Shown: positions 1 to 6,185, counted from the stretch's first letter. The stretch is 8,146 bases of DNA from Lachnospiraceae bacterium (GCA_003488965.1 DNJW01000086.1:1-8146); one strand, 5' to 3'. Translations and numbers: made by a program. The notes: generated from the sequence alone by a model not told the origin.

Positions 1-36
1 GTAAAATCGTATAGAAAGGATATTTTTGCGGATTGA
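1..36 (+). CDS. flbD: FlbD family protein, C-terminal end only (5' part outside window)
   Basis: The first frame reads eleven residues, VKSYRKDIFAD, and then a TGA stop at 34-36. This matches the basic-aromatic tail (a Y/F-[KR]-[KR]-x-I-F type ending) of the short FlbD/SwrD proteins, which are usually about 60-75 residues. In Firmicutes flagellar operons they sit between the hook gene flgE and motA. In Bacillus the homologue SwrD raises flagellar torque by acting on the stators, which fits the position just before motAB. Only the tail is visible, so the call rests on that short match plus gene order. The stop lies 23 bases before the motA start. Confidence 0.6.
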   Translation, partial: VKSYRKDIFAD

Positions 37-59
37 CGCAGAAATGTGGGTGAAGATTC

Positions 60-857
60 GTGGATATAGCATCAGTTTTAGGTTTAGTATTATGTGGAGT
101 CGTATTTATATTCGGTATTTTTTCCAGCGGCGGTTTTGCGGCGTTAGGTGACTTTGTAGATTATCCCTCTATATTTATTACTTTTGGAGGTTCTTTGTTC
201 TGCGTATTGGCATCCTATTCGCTGACTAATTTTAAAGAGGGGCTTGCCAGCATTAAACTGATTTTCAAGACACCGACGATAGATACCCCGCAGATGATAA
301 CGAAAATAATTGAATTGTCAAATATTGCCCGTAAGGAAGGCCTGCTTTCTTTGGAAGAAGCGGCGTCCGACCTGGATGATGAATTTTTGAAAAAGGGCAT
401 ATTACTGATTGTAGACGGTACGGACCCGGAACTGGTCCGGGCTATTATGGAAACAGAGCTGATTAGTATTGAGGGGAGACATAAAGCTAAGATCGGATTC
501 TGGGAGACCATGGGTTCGATGGGACCTGCCTGGGGTATGATTGGTACGCTGGTAGGACTGGTAAACATGCTGAATAAGATGGATGACCCGTCGGCAATCG
601 GACCGAATATGGCGGTTGCTTTGATTACCACATTGTATGGGTCTTTGCTGGCGAACTGGGTGTGTGCGCCGGTGGCAAGTAAATTAAAAGAAAATAACGG
701 GGAAGAAGTTATGGTCAAGGAAATCATGATAGAAGGACTTCTTTCCATTCAGGCGGGGGAAAATCCCCGTGTAATAGAGGAAAAGCTGAAATCATTCTTA
801 TCACCGAAGGATAGGGCAACGCAGCAAGAAGAAGGCGGAGGTGAAGAGGTTGGCTAA
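60..857 (+). CDS. motA: Flagellar stator protein MotA (PomA-like)
   Basis: MotA is a cytoplasmic-membrane protein that forms the torque-generating ion channel with MotB. The product has 265 residues, normal for the family. Four membrane segments are visible, at about residues 5-23, 33-54, 150-172 and 183-205. The cytoplasmic loop carries the conserved ARKEGLLSLEE stretch with R91 and E99/E100, which correspond to the charges that contact the rotor protein FliG. The conserved prolines are P156 (in GPAWGMIGTLVGL) and P204 (in CAPVASKL). T163 in TM3 and T190/T191 in TM4 fit the polar residues of sodium-type PomA. The GTG start is set by an in-frame TGA at 51-53 and a GGGTGA ribosome binding site at 48-53; the opening MDIASVLGLV resembles the PomA N-terminus. 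The gene ends inside the start of motB, so the two are translationally coupled. Confidence 0.96.
   Translation: MDIASVLGLVLCGVVFIFGIFSSGGFAALGDFVDYPSIFITFGGSLFCVLASYSLTNFKEGLASIKLIFKTPTIDTPQMITKIIELSNIARKEGLLSLEEAASDLDDEFLKKGILLIVDGTDPELVRAIMETELISIEGRHKAKIGFWETMGSMGPAWGMIGTLVGLVNMLNKMDDPSAIGPNMAVALITTLYGSLLANWVCAPVASKLKENNGEEVMVKEIMIEGLLSIQAGENPRVIEEKLKSFLSPKDRATQQEEGGGEEVG
837..844 (+). promoter_or_regulatory. Shine-Dalgarno sequence of motB, deciding its start
   Basis: GGAGGTGA is a perfect complement to the 16S rRNA 3' end. It lies five bases before TTG at 850. The alternative GTG start at 841 falls inside this sequence, so it cannot use it. Only a weak GAAGG at 831-835 precedes that GTG. 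Confidence 0.8.
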
Positions 858-1656
858 AAAACGGAAGGAAGACCCGCCGAAACCGGGGGCGGCGTGGATG
901 AATACCTTTGCCGATTTGATGAACCTTCTTCTGTGTTTTTTCGTACTGCTGTTTTCCATGTCTACGGTAGATGCACAGAAGTTTGAACAGGTGGCGGCAT
1001 CTTTTGCGCAAAGTTTCAGTATATTTACCGCCGGCGCATCGGCGATAGGGGACGGTATTCTGATAAGCAATGGGGTGAGCCAGTTAAACGAGCTGGATCA
1101 GTATATGAACAGTACTGGAAAGGCCTCGGAAGGCGATATTGTTCCGGAAACCTTAGCGGAAGCACAGGCGCAGGTAGAACAGGCGCAGATAGAAGAATCG
1201 GAGGAACTGGCGGAAAAGGTGGAAGAGTCCATTCAGGAAGAGAGCTTGGACGGGGTAGTAGATATTGATATTACCTCTCAATATGTACAGCTTACATTAC
1301 AGGGTTCCTTGCTCTTTGATTCGGGAAGTACGGTTCTGAAGGAAGAATCTTTGCCGGTATTGGATAAGATAGGCGTAATGCTGGAACGATATTCAGAGAG
1401 TACAATTGAAATAGAAGGGCATACGGACAATGTGCCGATGTCGGGCGCTAAGTATTCGAATAACGATGAACTGAGCGGAGGCAGGTCGCTTTCAGTATTT
1501 AATTATCTGATAGAGAATACGAATCTGGATCCGGCCATGGTAAAACATTCGGGAAGAGGCGAATATATGCCGATAGCAGATAATTCAACAGCGGAAGGAA
1601 GGGCGATGAACAGAAGGGTGGAAATTCGCATCTATAATTCGCTGAGTTCCTATTAA
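850..1656 (+). CDS. motB: Flagellar stator protein MotB (PomB/MotS-like), OmpA-type peptidoglycan anchor
   Basis: MotB pairs with MotA and anchors the stator to peptidoglycan. I place the start at TTG 850, giving 268 residues and the usual N-terminus MAKKRKEDPP. The open frame extends in-frame to GTG 841, but that codon lies within the ribosome binding site. The single membrane helix, residues 19-36, contains FADLMNLLLCFFVLLFSMS; D22 is the ion-binding aspartate. The cysteine seven residues later (C29) and the following STVDAQKF resemble sodium-type PomB and MotS. Residues 100-132 form a very acidic, probably helical linker. The OmpA-like domain, about 143-263, carries the GHTDN motif (residues 190-194), R212, and NRRVEIRI near the end. 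The gene overlaps motA by 8 bases. MotB family membership is certain; ion specificity is inference. Confidence 0.95.
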   Translation: MAKKRKEDPPKPGAAWMNTFADLMNLLLCFFVLLFSMSTVDAQKFEQVAASFAQSFSIFTAGASAIGDGILISNGVSQLNELDQYMNSTGKASEGDIVPETLAEAQAQVEQAQIEESEELAEKVEESIQEESLDGVVDIDITSQYVQLTLQGSLLFDSGSTVLKEESLPVLDKIGVMLERYSESTIEIEGHTDNVPMSGAKYSNNDELSGGRSLSVFNYLIENTNLDPAMVKHSGRGEYMPIADNSTAEGRAMNRRVEIRIYNSLSSY

Positions 1657-1677
1657 AAGAGCGGGAGGAAAATTTAC

Positions 1678-2196
1678 ATGAAAAAAAACATATTGTCCAT
1701 ATTGATACTTGCATTGCTTATTGTAAATATCGTATTGACATCCATTATGATGTTCAGCGTAATGGGAGCATCAAAGAAAACGACACAGCTGGTGACTGAC
1801 ATCGCATCGGTACTCAAACTGGAACTGCGGGAAGAGGATGGGGAAGTCATAACAGTTCCTATGGAACAGACGGATGTATATAATATTACGGATTTGACTA
1901 TTGAGCTGCGGCCCAGCGATGACGGAAGTTCCCATTGGTGTCTGCTTGGAGTGAGTCTTTCTATGAATACAAAGGATAAGGGGTATAAATCTTTTGGCGA
2001 TGCGGAAAATATGGATGCTAAAAAGCCTCTGATTACTGAAGTTATATTTGACGTAATCGGCAGCTACACAATGGAGGAATTAAAAGGCGGCAATGGCGAG
2101 GAGGATGCAAAAGCTGAAATATTAAGACGTATCCAGTCGATGTATGATTCACAGTTTATATTCCGTGTTTCCTTTAGTGACATTAAATACCAATAA
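1678..2196 (+). CDS. fliL: Flagellar basal body-associated protein FliL
   Basis: FliL is a single-pass membrane protein with a large outer domain that rings or supports the stators at the basal body. This 172-residue product has a short KK-containing cytoplasmic start, one membrane helix (about residues 5-29), and an outer domain. That domain ends in the FliL pattern: a helix KPLITEVIFDVIGSYTMEEL (116-135) comparable to the family's R-P-x-I-R-D-x-I-I-x-x-L-S helix, then an EILRRI helix and a final strand FRVSFSDIKYQ comparable to the usual V-x-x-V-Y-F-T-D-F-V-V-Q. The sequence is divergent, so the call rests on this fold pattern plus its place between motB and fliM. A GGGAGG site at 1663-1668 lies nine bases before the ATG. 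The gene sits 21 bases after motB. Confidence 0.85.
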   Translation: MKKNILSILILALLIVNIVLTSIMMFSVMGASKKTTQLVTDIASVLKLELREEDGEVITVPMEQTDVYNITDLTIELRPSDDGSSHWCLLGVSLSMNTKDKGYKSFGDAENMDAKKPLITEVIFDVIGSYTMEELKGGNGEEDAKAEILRRIQSMYDSQFIFRVSFSDIKYQ

Positions 2197-2197
2197 T

Positions 2198-2222
2198 CTC
2201 CTATGAAACGAATAGGCAGGAG
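2198..2222 (+). promoter_or_regulatory. Possible hairpin covering the fliM ribosome binding site
   Basis: CTCCT at 2198-2202 can pair with AGGAG at 2218-2222, which is the core of the fliM ribosome binding site. A competing 5-bp helix is possible between CCTAT (2200-2204) and ATAGG (2212-2216). The two helices share bases and cannot form together. Each is only five base pairs, so a regulatory role is speculative. Confidence 0.25.
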
Positions 2223-2226
2223 GTGA
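2218..2226 (+). promoter_or_regulatory. Shine-Dalgarno sequence of fliM, deciding its start
   Basis: AGGAGGTGA is a full-length match to the anti-Shine-Dalgarno sequence. It is five bases before GTG at 2232. The more upstream in-frame GTG at 2223 is part of this sequence and so is an unlikely start. The layout repeats that of motB. Confidence 0.85.
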
Positions 2227-2231
2227 CTTTA

Positions 2232-3212
2232 GTGGGTGAGGTACTGTCACAAAGTGAAATAGACAGCTTGTTAGCAGCGCTTAGTACGGGTGAACTGGAA
2301 GTTGATGAAACACAGCAGGAGAAAGAGAAACAAGTTAAAAATTATGATTTTAAACGTCCTGCAAAGTTTTCAAAAGAGCATCTTCGTACGCTTGAAATCA
2401 TATATGAACATTATGGACGTCTGGTATCTACGAATCTGGCAGTCTATTTGAGAAAGAATATACAGATTAGTGTGGCGAGTTCGGAAACAGTTACTTTTTC
2501 GGAATTTTCCAACGCACTTTCCAATCCGGTTATTTTAGGAATTATTAATTTTAATCCGCTGCCGGGGAATATTATTATTGATGTGTCCTGCAATCTTGGA
2601 TTTGCCATGATTGACAGAATGCTGGGCGGTCAGGGAAATCCTCTGGAAAAGAATAGGGAATTTTCGGAAATTGAAATGGCTATCTTGGAAAAGCTTATGA
2701 TAATATGTATGCAGATGATGAGGGAGCCATGGAAAAATGTATTGGATATATCCCCCATGATGGAAAGAATTGAAACCAATTCGCAGTTTGCACAGATGAT
2801 AGCGCCCAGTGATATGATAGCGATTGTCACTTTAAACGTAAAAATAGGTGATATTGAGGGTCTTATGAATATATGTCTTCCATATTTTACTTTGGAGGAT
2901 ATTATAGATAAACTGAACACGAAGTTCTGGTATTCAACGATGCAGGCAAAGAGCAACGAGAATTATGAAGAATACATCGAAACACTAATTAGAAGGGTGA
3001 GTATCCCTGTTAAGGCTGTTTTGGGGAAAAGCAGTGTTTCGGTTAATGACTTCGTTAATTTGCAGCCGGGCGATATTATACGGCTGGATAAGGGCGTAGA
3101 CAGCGAACTGAATATTTATGTCGGAAATCTAAAGAAATTCACCGCGTTACCGGGTTCCAGCAAAGATAAATATGCTGTAAGGGTTACCTCGGTAATCAGA
3201 GAGGGGGAGTAG
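2232..3212 (+). CDS. fliM: Flagellar motor switch protein FliM
   Basis: FliM is the C-ring protein that binds CheY-P, contacts FliG and passes on the direction signal. With the start at GTG 2232 the product has 326 residues and begins MGEVLSQSEIDSLLAAL, the standard CheY-P-binding peptide; the longer reading from 2223 adds only three residues. The CheC-like middle domain spans about residues 40-230 and includes the FliG-binding MLGGQG motif (residues 130-135). It has no E-x2-N phosphatase sites, as expected for FliM. A C-terminal SpoA domain follows, with VNLQPGDIIRLDKGVDSEL at 275-293. It starts 35 bases after fliL, and its TAG stop is one base from the fliY ATG, implying coupled translation of the switch proteins. 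Confidence 0.96.
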   Translation: MGEVLSQSEIDSLLAALSTGELEVDETQQEKEKQVKNYDFKRPAKFSKEHLRTLEIIYEHYGRLVSTNLAVYLRKNIQISVASSETVTFSEFSNALSNPVILGIINFNPLPGNIIIDVSCNLGFAMIDRMLGGQGNPLEKNREFSEIEMAILEKLMIICMQMMREPWKNVLDISPMMERIETNSQFAQMIAPSDMIAIVTLNVKIGDIEGLMNICLPYFTLEDIIDKLNTKFWYSTMQAKSNENYEEYIETLIRRVSIPVKAVLGKSSVSVNDFVNLQPGDIIRLDKGVDSELNIYVGNLKKFTALPGSSKDKYAVRVTSVIREGE

Positions 3213-3213
3213 T

Positions 3214-4458
3214 ATGGACGGAATGTTATCGCAAGACGAAATAAATGCCTTATTAAATGGAATGGACTTATCTGAGGATGGTGATGATGAGATGGAATCG
3301 CCCCCGGGCAGTGAATCTTCGGAAATAGACGAAAGTCTTCTTTCCGATGTAGAAAAGGATGCCATTGGCGAAGTAGCTAATATCAGTATGGGTTCTTCGG
3401 CGACTACCTTGTATTCTCTTGTTAACCGTAAGGTTAATATTACAACACCGACCGTTGATTTAACAAATTGGGCCGGTGTGCTGAATGCCTATGAAAGACC
3501 TTGCGTTTTTATTCAGATTAAATACACGGCAGGCTTGGAAGGTTCAAACATTCTTGTTTTAAAAGAGCATGACGTAAAAATTATCACTGACCTTATGATG
3601 GGCGGTGACGGAACCAATACGGATGGAGAACTGGGGGAACTGCACCTGAGTGCGATTTCGGAGGCCATGAACCAGATGATGGGTTCGGCAGCGACTTCTT
3701 TGTCCACGATGCTTGGAAAAATGATAGATATCAGCCCCCCGGATGCGAGTCTGATTGATTTGAATGATTTTGCAACGGGTGAGGATATTGCTCCATTTTT
3801 AAAAGGCACTTTTGTAAAGATATCTTTCAGAATGCAGATAGGTGATTTGGTTGACAGTACAATTATGCAGATATATCCGGTTGATTTTGCAGAGGGCTTG
3901 TATGATGCCTTTATGAATAATCAGTTAGGAATAGGTGAGGTAGGTTCTGAACCTGAACCGGAGCCACAACCGGTTCAGCCGGCGCCTCAGCCGGAACAGC
4001 CGGTTATGCAGCAGCCAGCACCTCAGCAGATGGATATGTCCCAGATGGGAATGCCGCAGATGACAATGCCTCAAATGGGAATGCCGCAGATGAATATGCC
4101 TCAAATGGGGATGCCGCAGATGGCAATGCCTCAAATGGGGATGCCGCAGATGAATATGCAGAATATGAATATTCAGCCGGCACAATTCCAGAATTTTTCG
4201 GCAGATTACAGTGGAATACAAAGTAATGAGAACATTGGGCTCATTATGGATGTACCGTTAGAGGTTACGGTTGAACTGGGACGAACAAGCAAATCCATTT
4301 CAGAAATTTTGGATTTTGCCCCCGGAACAATTATTGAACTTGATAAAATTGCAGGTGAGCCGATTGATGTTTTAGTAAATGGCAAGTTTGTTGCAAAGGG
4401 CGAAGTTGTGGTAATTGAAGAAAGTTTTGGTATTCGTGTAACTGAAATTATTAAATAA
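3214..4458 (+). CDS. fliY: Flagellar motor switch phosphatase FliY (CheC domain fused to FliN domain)
   Basis: This is the FliN-type C-ring protein carrying CheY-P phosphatase domains, as in Bacillus FliY. Domains in its 414 residues: an N-terminal CheY-P-binding peptide MLSQDEINALL (4-14), much like that of FliM; an acidic spacer (21-46); a CheC domain (about 45-235); a Pro/Glu/Gln segment (245-271); a methionine-rich repeat linker (273-318); and a C-terminal SpoA/FliN domain (about 343-414) with ILDFAPGTIIELDKIAGEP. Both CheC catalytic sites look intact: D49-x3-E53-x2-N56 with P79, and S146-x3-E150-x2-N153 with P175/P176. Active phosphatase is therefore predicted. It is longer than Bacillus FliY (about 378 residues), mainly because of the linker. 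It is often annotated simply as fliN. cheY, encoding its substrate, follows 23 bases later. Confidence 0.95.
   Translation: MDGMLSQDEINALLNGMDLSEDGDDEMESPPGSESSEIDESLLSDVEKDAIGEVANISMGSSATTLYSLVNRKVNITTPTVDLTNWAGVLNAYERPCVFIQIKYTAGLEGSNILVLKEHDVKIITDLMMGGDGTNTDGELGELHLSAISEAMNQMMGSAATSLSTMLGKMIDISPPDASLIDLNDFATGEDIAPFLKGTFVKISFRMQIGDLVDSTIMQIYPVDFAEGLYDAFMNNQLGIGEVGSEPEPEPQPVQPAPQPEQPVMQQPAPQQMDMSQMGMPQMTMPQMGMPQMNMPQMGMPQMAMPQMGMPQMNMQNMNIQPAQFQNFSADYSGIQSNENIGLIMDVPLEVTVELGRTSKSISEILDFAPGTIIELDKIAGEPIDVLVNGKFVAKGEVVVIEESFGIRVTEIIK
4051..4159 (+). repeat. In-frame 30-bp tandem repeat coding for the Met-rich FliY linker
   Basis: Units begin at 4051, 4081 and 4111, with a 19-base partial fourth at 4141. 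Each unit encodes a decapeptide of the form MPQM[T/N/A]MPQMG. Within a unit the first Pro-Gln uses CCG CAG and the second uses CCT CAA. That fixes the period at 30 bases rather than 15 and points to duplication of a 30-bp block. The only variable places are the T/N/A codon and the last base of the glycine codon. Confidence 0.95.
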
Positions 4459-4481
4459 AAGAGGAAATAGGAGAAAGAGAA

Positions 4482-4844
4482 ATGGCAAAAAATATTTTAA
4501 TTTGCGACGATGCGGCATTTATGCGTATGATGATTAAGGATATCCTTACAAAGAACGGGTATAATGTTGCCGGTGAAGCTGAAAATGGTGCAAAAGCAGT
4601 GGAGAAGTACAATGAACTTCATCCGGATCTTGTGCTTATGGATATTACAATGCCGGAAATGGATGGTATTCAGGCACTGAAGAAAATTAAAGAGGGAAAT
4701 CCAAGTGCGCTGGTTATTATGTGTTCTGCGATGGGTCAGCAGGCAATGGTTATTGAATCTATTCAGGCCGGTGCGAAAGACTTTATTGTAAAACCTTTCC
4801 AGGCTGACCGTGTATTGGAAGCGGTAAAAAAGGTAGTAGGATAA
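4482..4844 (+). CDS. cheY: Chemotaxis response regulator CheY
   Basis: CheY is a single-domain receiver, phosphorylated by CheA, that binds the motor switch. The 120-residue product covers one complete receiver domain and nothing else. It has the acidic pair D9/D10, phosphoacceptor D54 (LVLMDITMPEMDG), S82 at the Thr/Ser switch position (MCSAMGQQ), the aromatic F101 where E. coli has Tyr106, and K104 in FIVKPF. The sequence is very close in style to Bacillus CheY (DDAAFMRMMIKDIL; AGAKDFIVKPFQADRVLEA). An AGGAG site at 4469-4473 lies eight bases before the ATG. Lying between fliY and fliO, it is made together with its target and its phosphatase. Confidence 0.97.
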   Translation: MAKNILICDDAAFMRMMIKDILTKNGYNVAGEAENGAKAVEKYNELHPDLVLMDITMPEMDGIQALKKIKEGNPSALVIMCSAMGQQAMVIESIQAGAKDFIVKPFQADRVLEAVKKVVG

Positions 4845-4845
4845 G

Positions 4846-5220
4846 ATGCTGCTGACTGTATCCAATGGCATGAACTCATTTCTGCAGTTTTGTACGGTAT
4901 TGTTCATATTTTTGTTTGTACTGGTTATTACATGGGCTGCTACCAGATGGATTGCGAATTTTCAGAGCGGCAGAGCCTGCGGAACCAATATTGAAGCAAT
5001 TGAGACTTACCGTCTGACTGCAAATAAGTATATTCAAATAATAAGGACCGGAGAGAAGTATCTGGCGGTAGCGATATGTAAGGATACAATAACGATGCTT
5101 ACAGAGGTGCCCGCCGAGCAGATTCATTTGCCGGATAAACCGGTGGATTCTATGCCAGATTTTAAGAAAATTTTTGAAAAAGCTAAAATGACGGATAAAA
5201 ACCATAAGAATGAAGAATAG
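4846..5220 (+). CDS. fliO: Flagellar biosynthesis protein FliO (FliZ in Bacillus naming)
   Basis: FliO is a small membrane protein that helps assemble the FliP ring of the export gate. The 124-residue product has one membrane helix (about residues 11-33). A basic, cytoplasmic domain follows, with the family pattern IEAIETYRLTANKYIQIIRT then GEKYLAVAICKDTITMLTEV (residues 49-88), typical of the Firmicutes FliO/FliZ group. The tail (100-124) is charged and probably disordered. The ATG is one base after the cheY stop; the ribosome binding site is weak (GGTAGTAGG just before the cheY stop), so translation probably depends on coupling. An in-frame ATG at 4870 would remove eight residues and leave the helix, so the start is not settled. 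fliP follows by nine bases. Confidence 0.88.
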   Translation: MLLTVSNGMNSFLQFCTVLFIFLFVLVITWAATRWIANFQSGRACGTNIEAIETYRLTANKYIQIIRTGEKYLAVAICKDTITMLTEVPAEQIHLPDKPVDSMPDFKKIFEKAKMTDKNHKNEE

Positions 5221-5229
5221 GCAAGATAT

Positions 5230-6108
5230 ATGAAAAAGAATTTTTCCGGAAAAAAAGTAATGAGGATAATATGCCTGCTGTTTGTGGTAGGCATATTGTT
5301 GTATATATGCCGTCCTGTTTTAGCATATGCGGCGGAAAGGGATTCCGCTTTGACAGGTACGACGGATGAAAGCACAACGGTGCGTGATCCCGGAGAATCG
5401 GAATCACAGGAGGAATTGAGGGAACTGAATATTGCGAATACTGCAACGATAACATATAATAATGGAAACGGGCAGTTAAACGGTACGCTTAGGATATTGA
5501 TTACTCTGACCCTGATTGCAATAGCACCGACGCTGATTATTATGCTTACTTCGTTTACCAGGATTATTATTGTCCTGCACTTTACGAGGGCGGCTTTGAA
5601 TACCCAAACAGCACCTCCCAATCAGGTACTGATTGGGTTAGCTTTGTTTCTGACCTTTTTCATCATGCAGCCTACTTTGACAGCTGTTTATGAGGATGCC
5701 GTAATTCCTTTTGAAGCAGGGGAAATGGAACAGCAGGAAGCCTTGGAAAAGGGGATGGGGCCTTTCCGGGAATTTATGTATGGGCAGACACAGAAAAAAG
5801 ATGTACGCCTGTTTATGGAAATCAGTAATACAGAGTGGGACGGGGAACTGGAAAGCATACCGACAGCGGTACTGATTCCGAGTTTTATTATCAGTGAATT
5901 ACGGAATGCGTTTATTATTGGATTTTTTATCTATATTCCGTTTATTGTAATTGATATGGTGGTGGCGTCCACGCTTATGAGTATGGGTATGATGATGCTT
6001 CCGCCCACAACGATTTCCATGCCGTTTAAGATTCTTCTGTTTGTGCTTGCAGACGGCTGGAATCTGATTATTATGGAGCTCGTGAGGACATTTTATGTTG
6101 TTCCATGA
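5230..6108 (+). CDS. fliP: Flagellar type III export gate protein FliP
   Basis: FliP forms the core pentamer of the export gate with FliQ and FliR. The 292-residue product begins with a signal peptide, as FliP usually does: KK and RR-free basic start, hydrophobic stretch at about 12-32, likely cleavage near AYAAE (32-36). An acidic Ser/Thr-rich outer segment (36-79) follows. The conserved body then has TSFTRIIIVLHFTRAALNTQ (107-126), APPNQVLIGLALFLTFFIM (128-146), PFREFM (178-183), and the C-terminal hairpin IPTAVLIPSFIISELRNAF to IIGFFIYIPFIVIDMVVAST and MMMLPPTTISMPFKILLFVL. The protein is longer than the E. coli form (about 245 residues), mainly at the N-terminus. The ATG has only a weak ribosome binding site; ATG at 5260 is an alternative that still leaves a signal peptide. 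It ends 77 bases before fliQ. Confidence 0.97.
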   Translation: MKKNFSGKKVMRIICLLFVVGILLYICRPVLAYAAERDSALTGTTDESTTVRDPGESESQEELRELNIANTATITYNNGNGQLNGTLRILITLTLIAIAPTLIIMLTSFTRIIIVLHFTRAALNTQTAPPNQVLIGLALFLTFFIMQPTLTAVYEDAVIPFEAGEMEQQEALEKGMGPFREFMYGQTQKKDVRLFMEISNTEWDGELESIPTAVLIPSFIISELRNAFIIGFFIYIPFIVIDMVVASTLMSMGMMMLPPTTISMPFKILLFVLADGWNLIIMELVRTFYVVP

Positions 6109-6185
6109 GAGACATCAGACTAAATTTACAGTCTGTGACGACGTGCTATGGAATTGGCACTTAAAGCCTGGAGGGAGAAAAGAAT
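6109..6185 (+). other. fliP-fliQ gap with two small inverted repeats and a 19-codon open frame
   Basis: This is the longest gap in the window. It holds CAGACT (6116-6121) facing AGTCTG (6130-6135) across an 8-base loop, and GTGCTA (6143-6148) facing TGGCAC (6155-6160) across a 6-base loop, with one G-U pair. No T-run follows either one, so they do not look like rho-independent terminators. An ATG at 6105 overlaps the fliP stop in an ATGA arrangement and opens 19 codons, ending at TAA 6162-6164. It has no good ribosome binding site of its own. The fliQ site GGAGG is at 6170-6174. Confidence 0.4.

Noticed and set aside
1541..1576. Sigma-28-like promoter inside motB (TAAA at 1541 and GCCGATAG at 1569)
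   Set aside because: The spacing between the two boxes is 24 bases rather than about 15 after TAAA, and the site lies in conserved OmpA-domain coding sequence with no gap behind it.
3925..4221. Minus-strand open frame with a histidine/leucine/arginine repeat protein
   Set aside because: It is the reverse-strand reading of the fliY methionine repeat. It has no ribosome binding site or family match and lies fully inside a conserved gene.
4497..4907. 136-residue minus-strand frame opposite cheY and fliO
   Set aside because: It overlaps two well-conserved plus-strand genes and has no recognisable domain or start signal, so it is a shadow frame. The other minus-strand frames across the window were rejected for the same reason.
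6121..6147. Possible sigma-28 promoter in the fliP-fliQ gap
   Set aside because: TAAATTTA resembles the -35 box, but the sequence at the right distance (GACGTGCT) matches the -10 consensus at only three positions.
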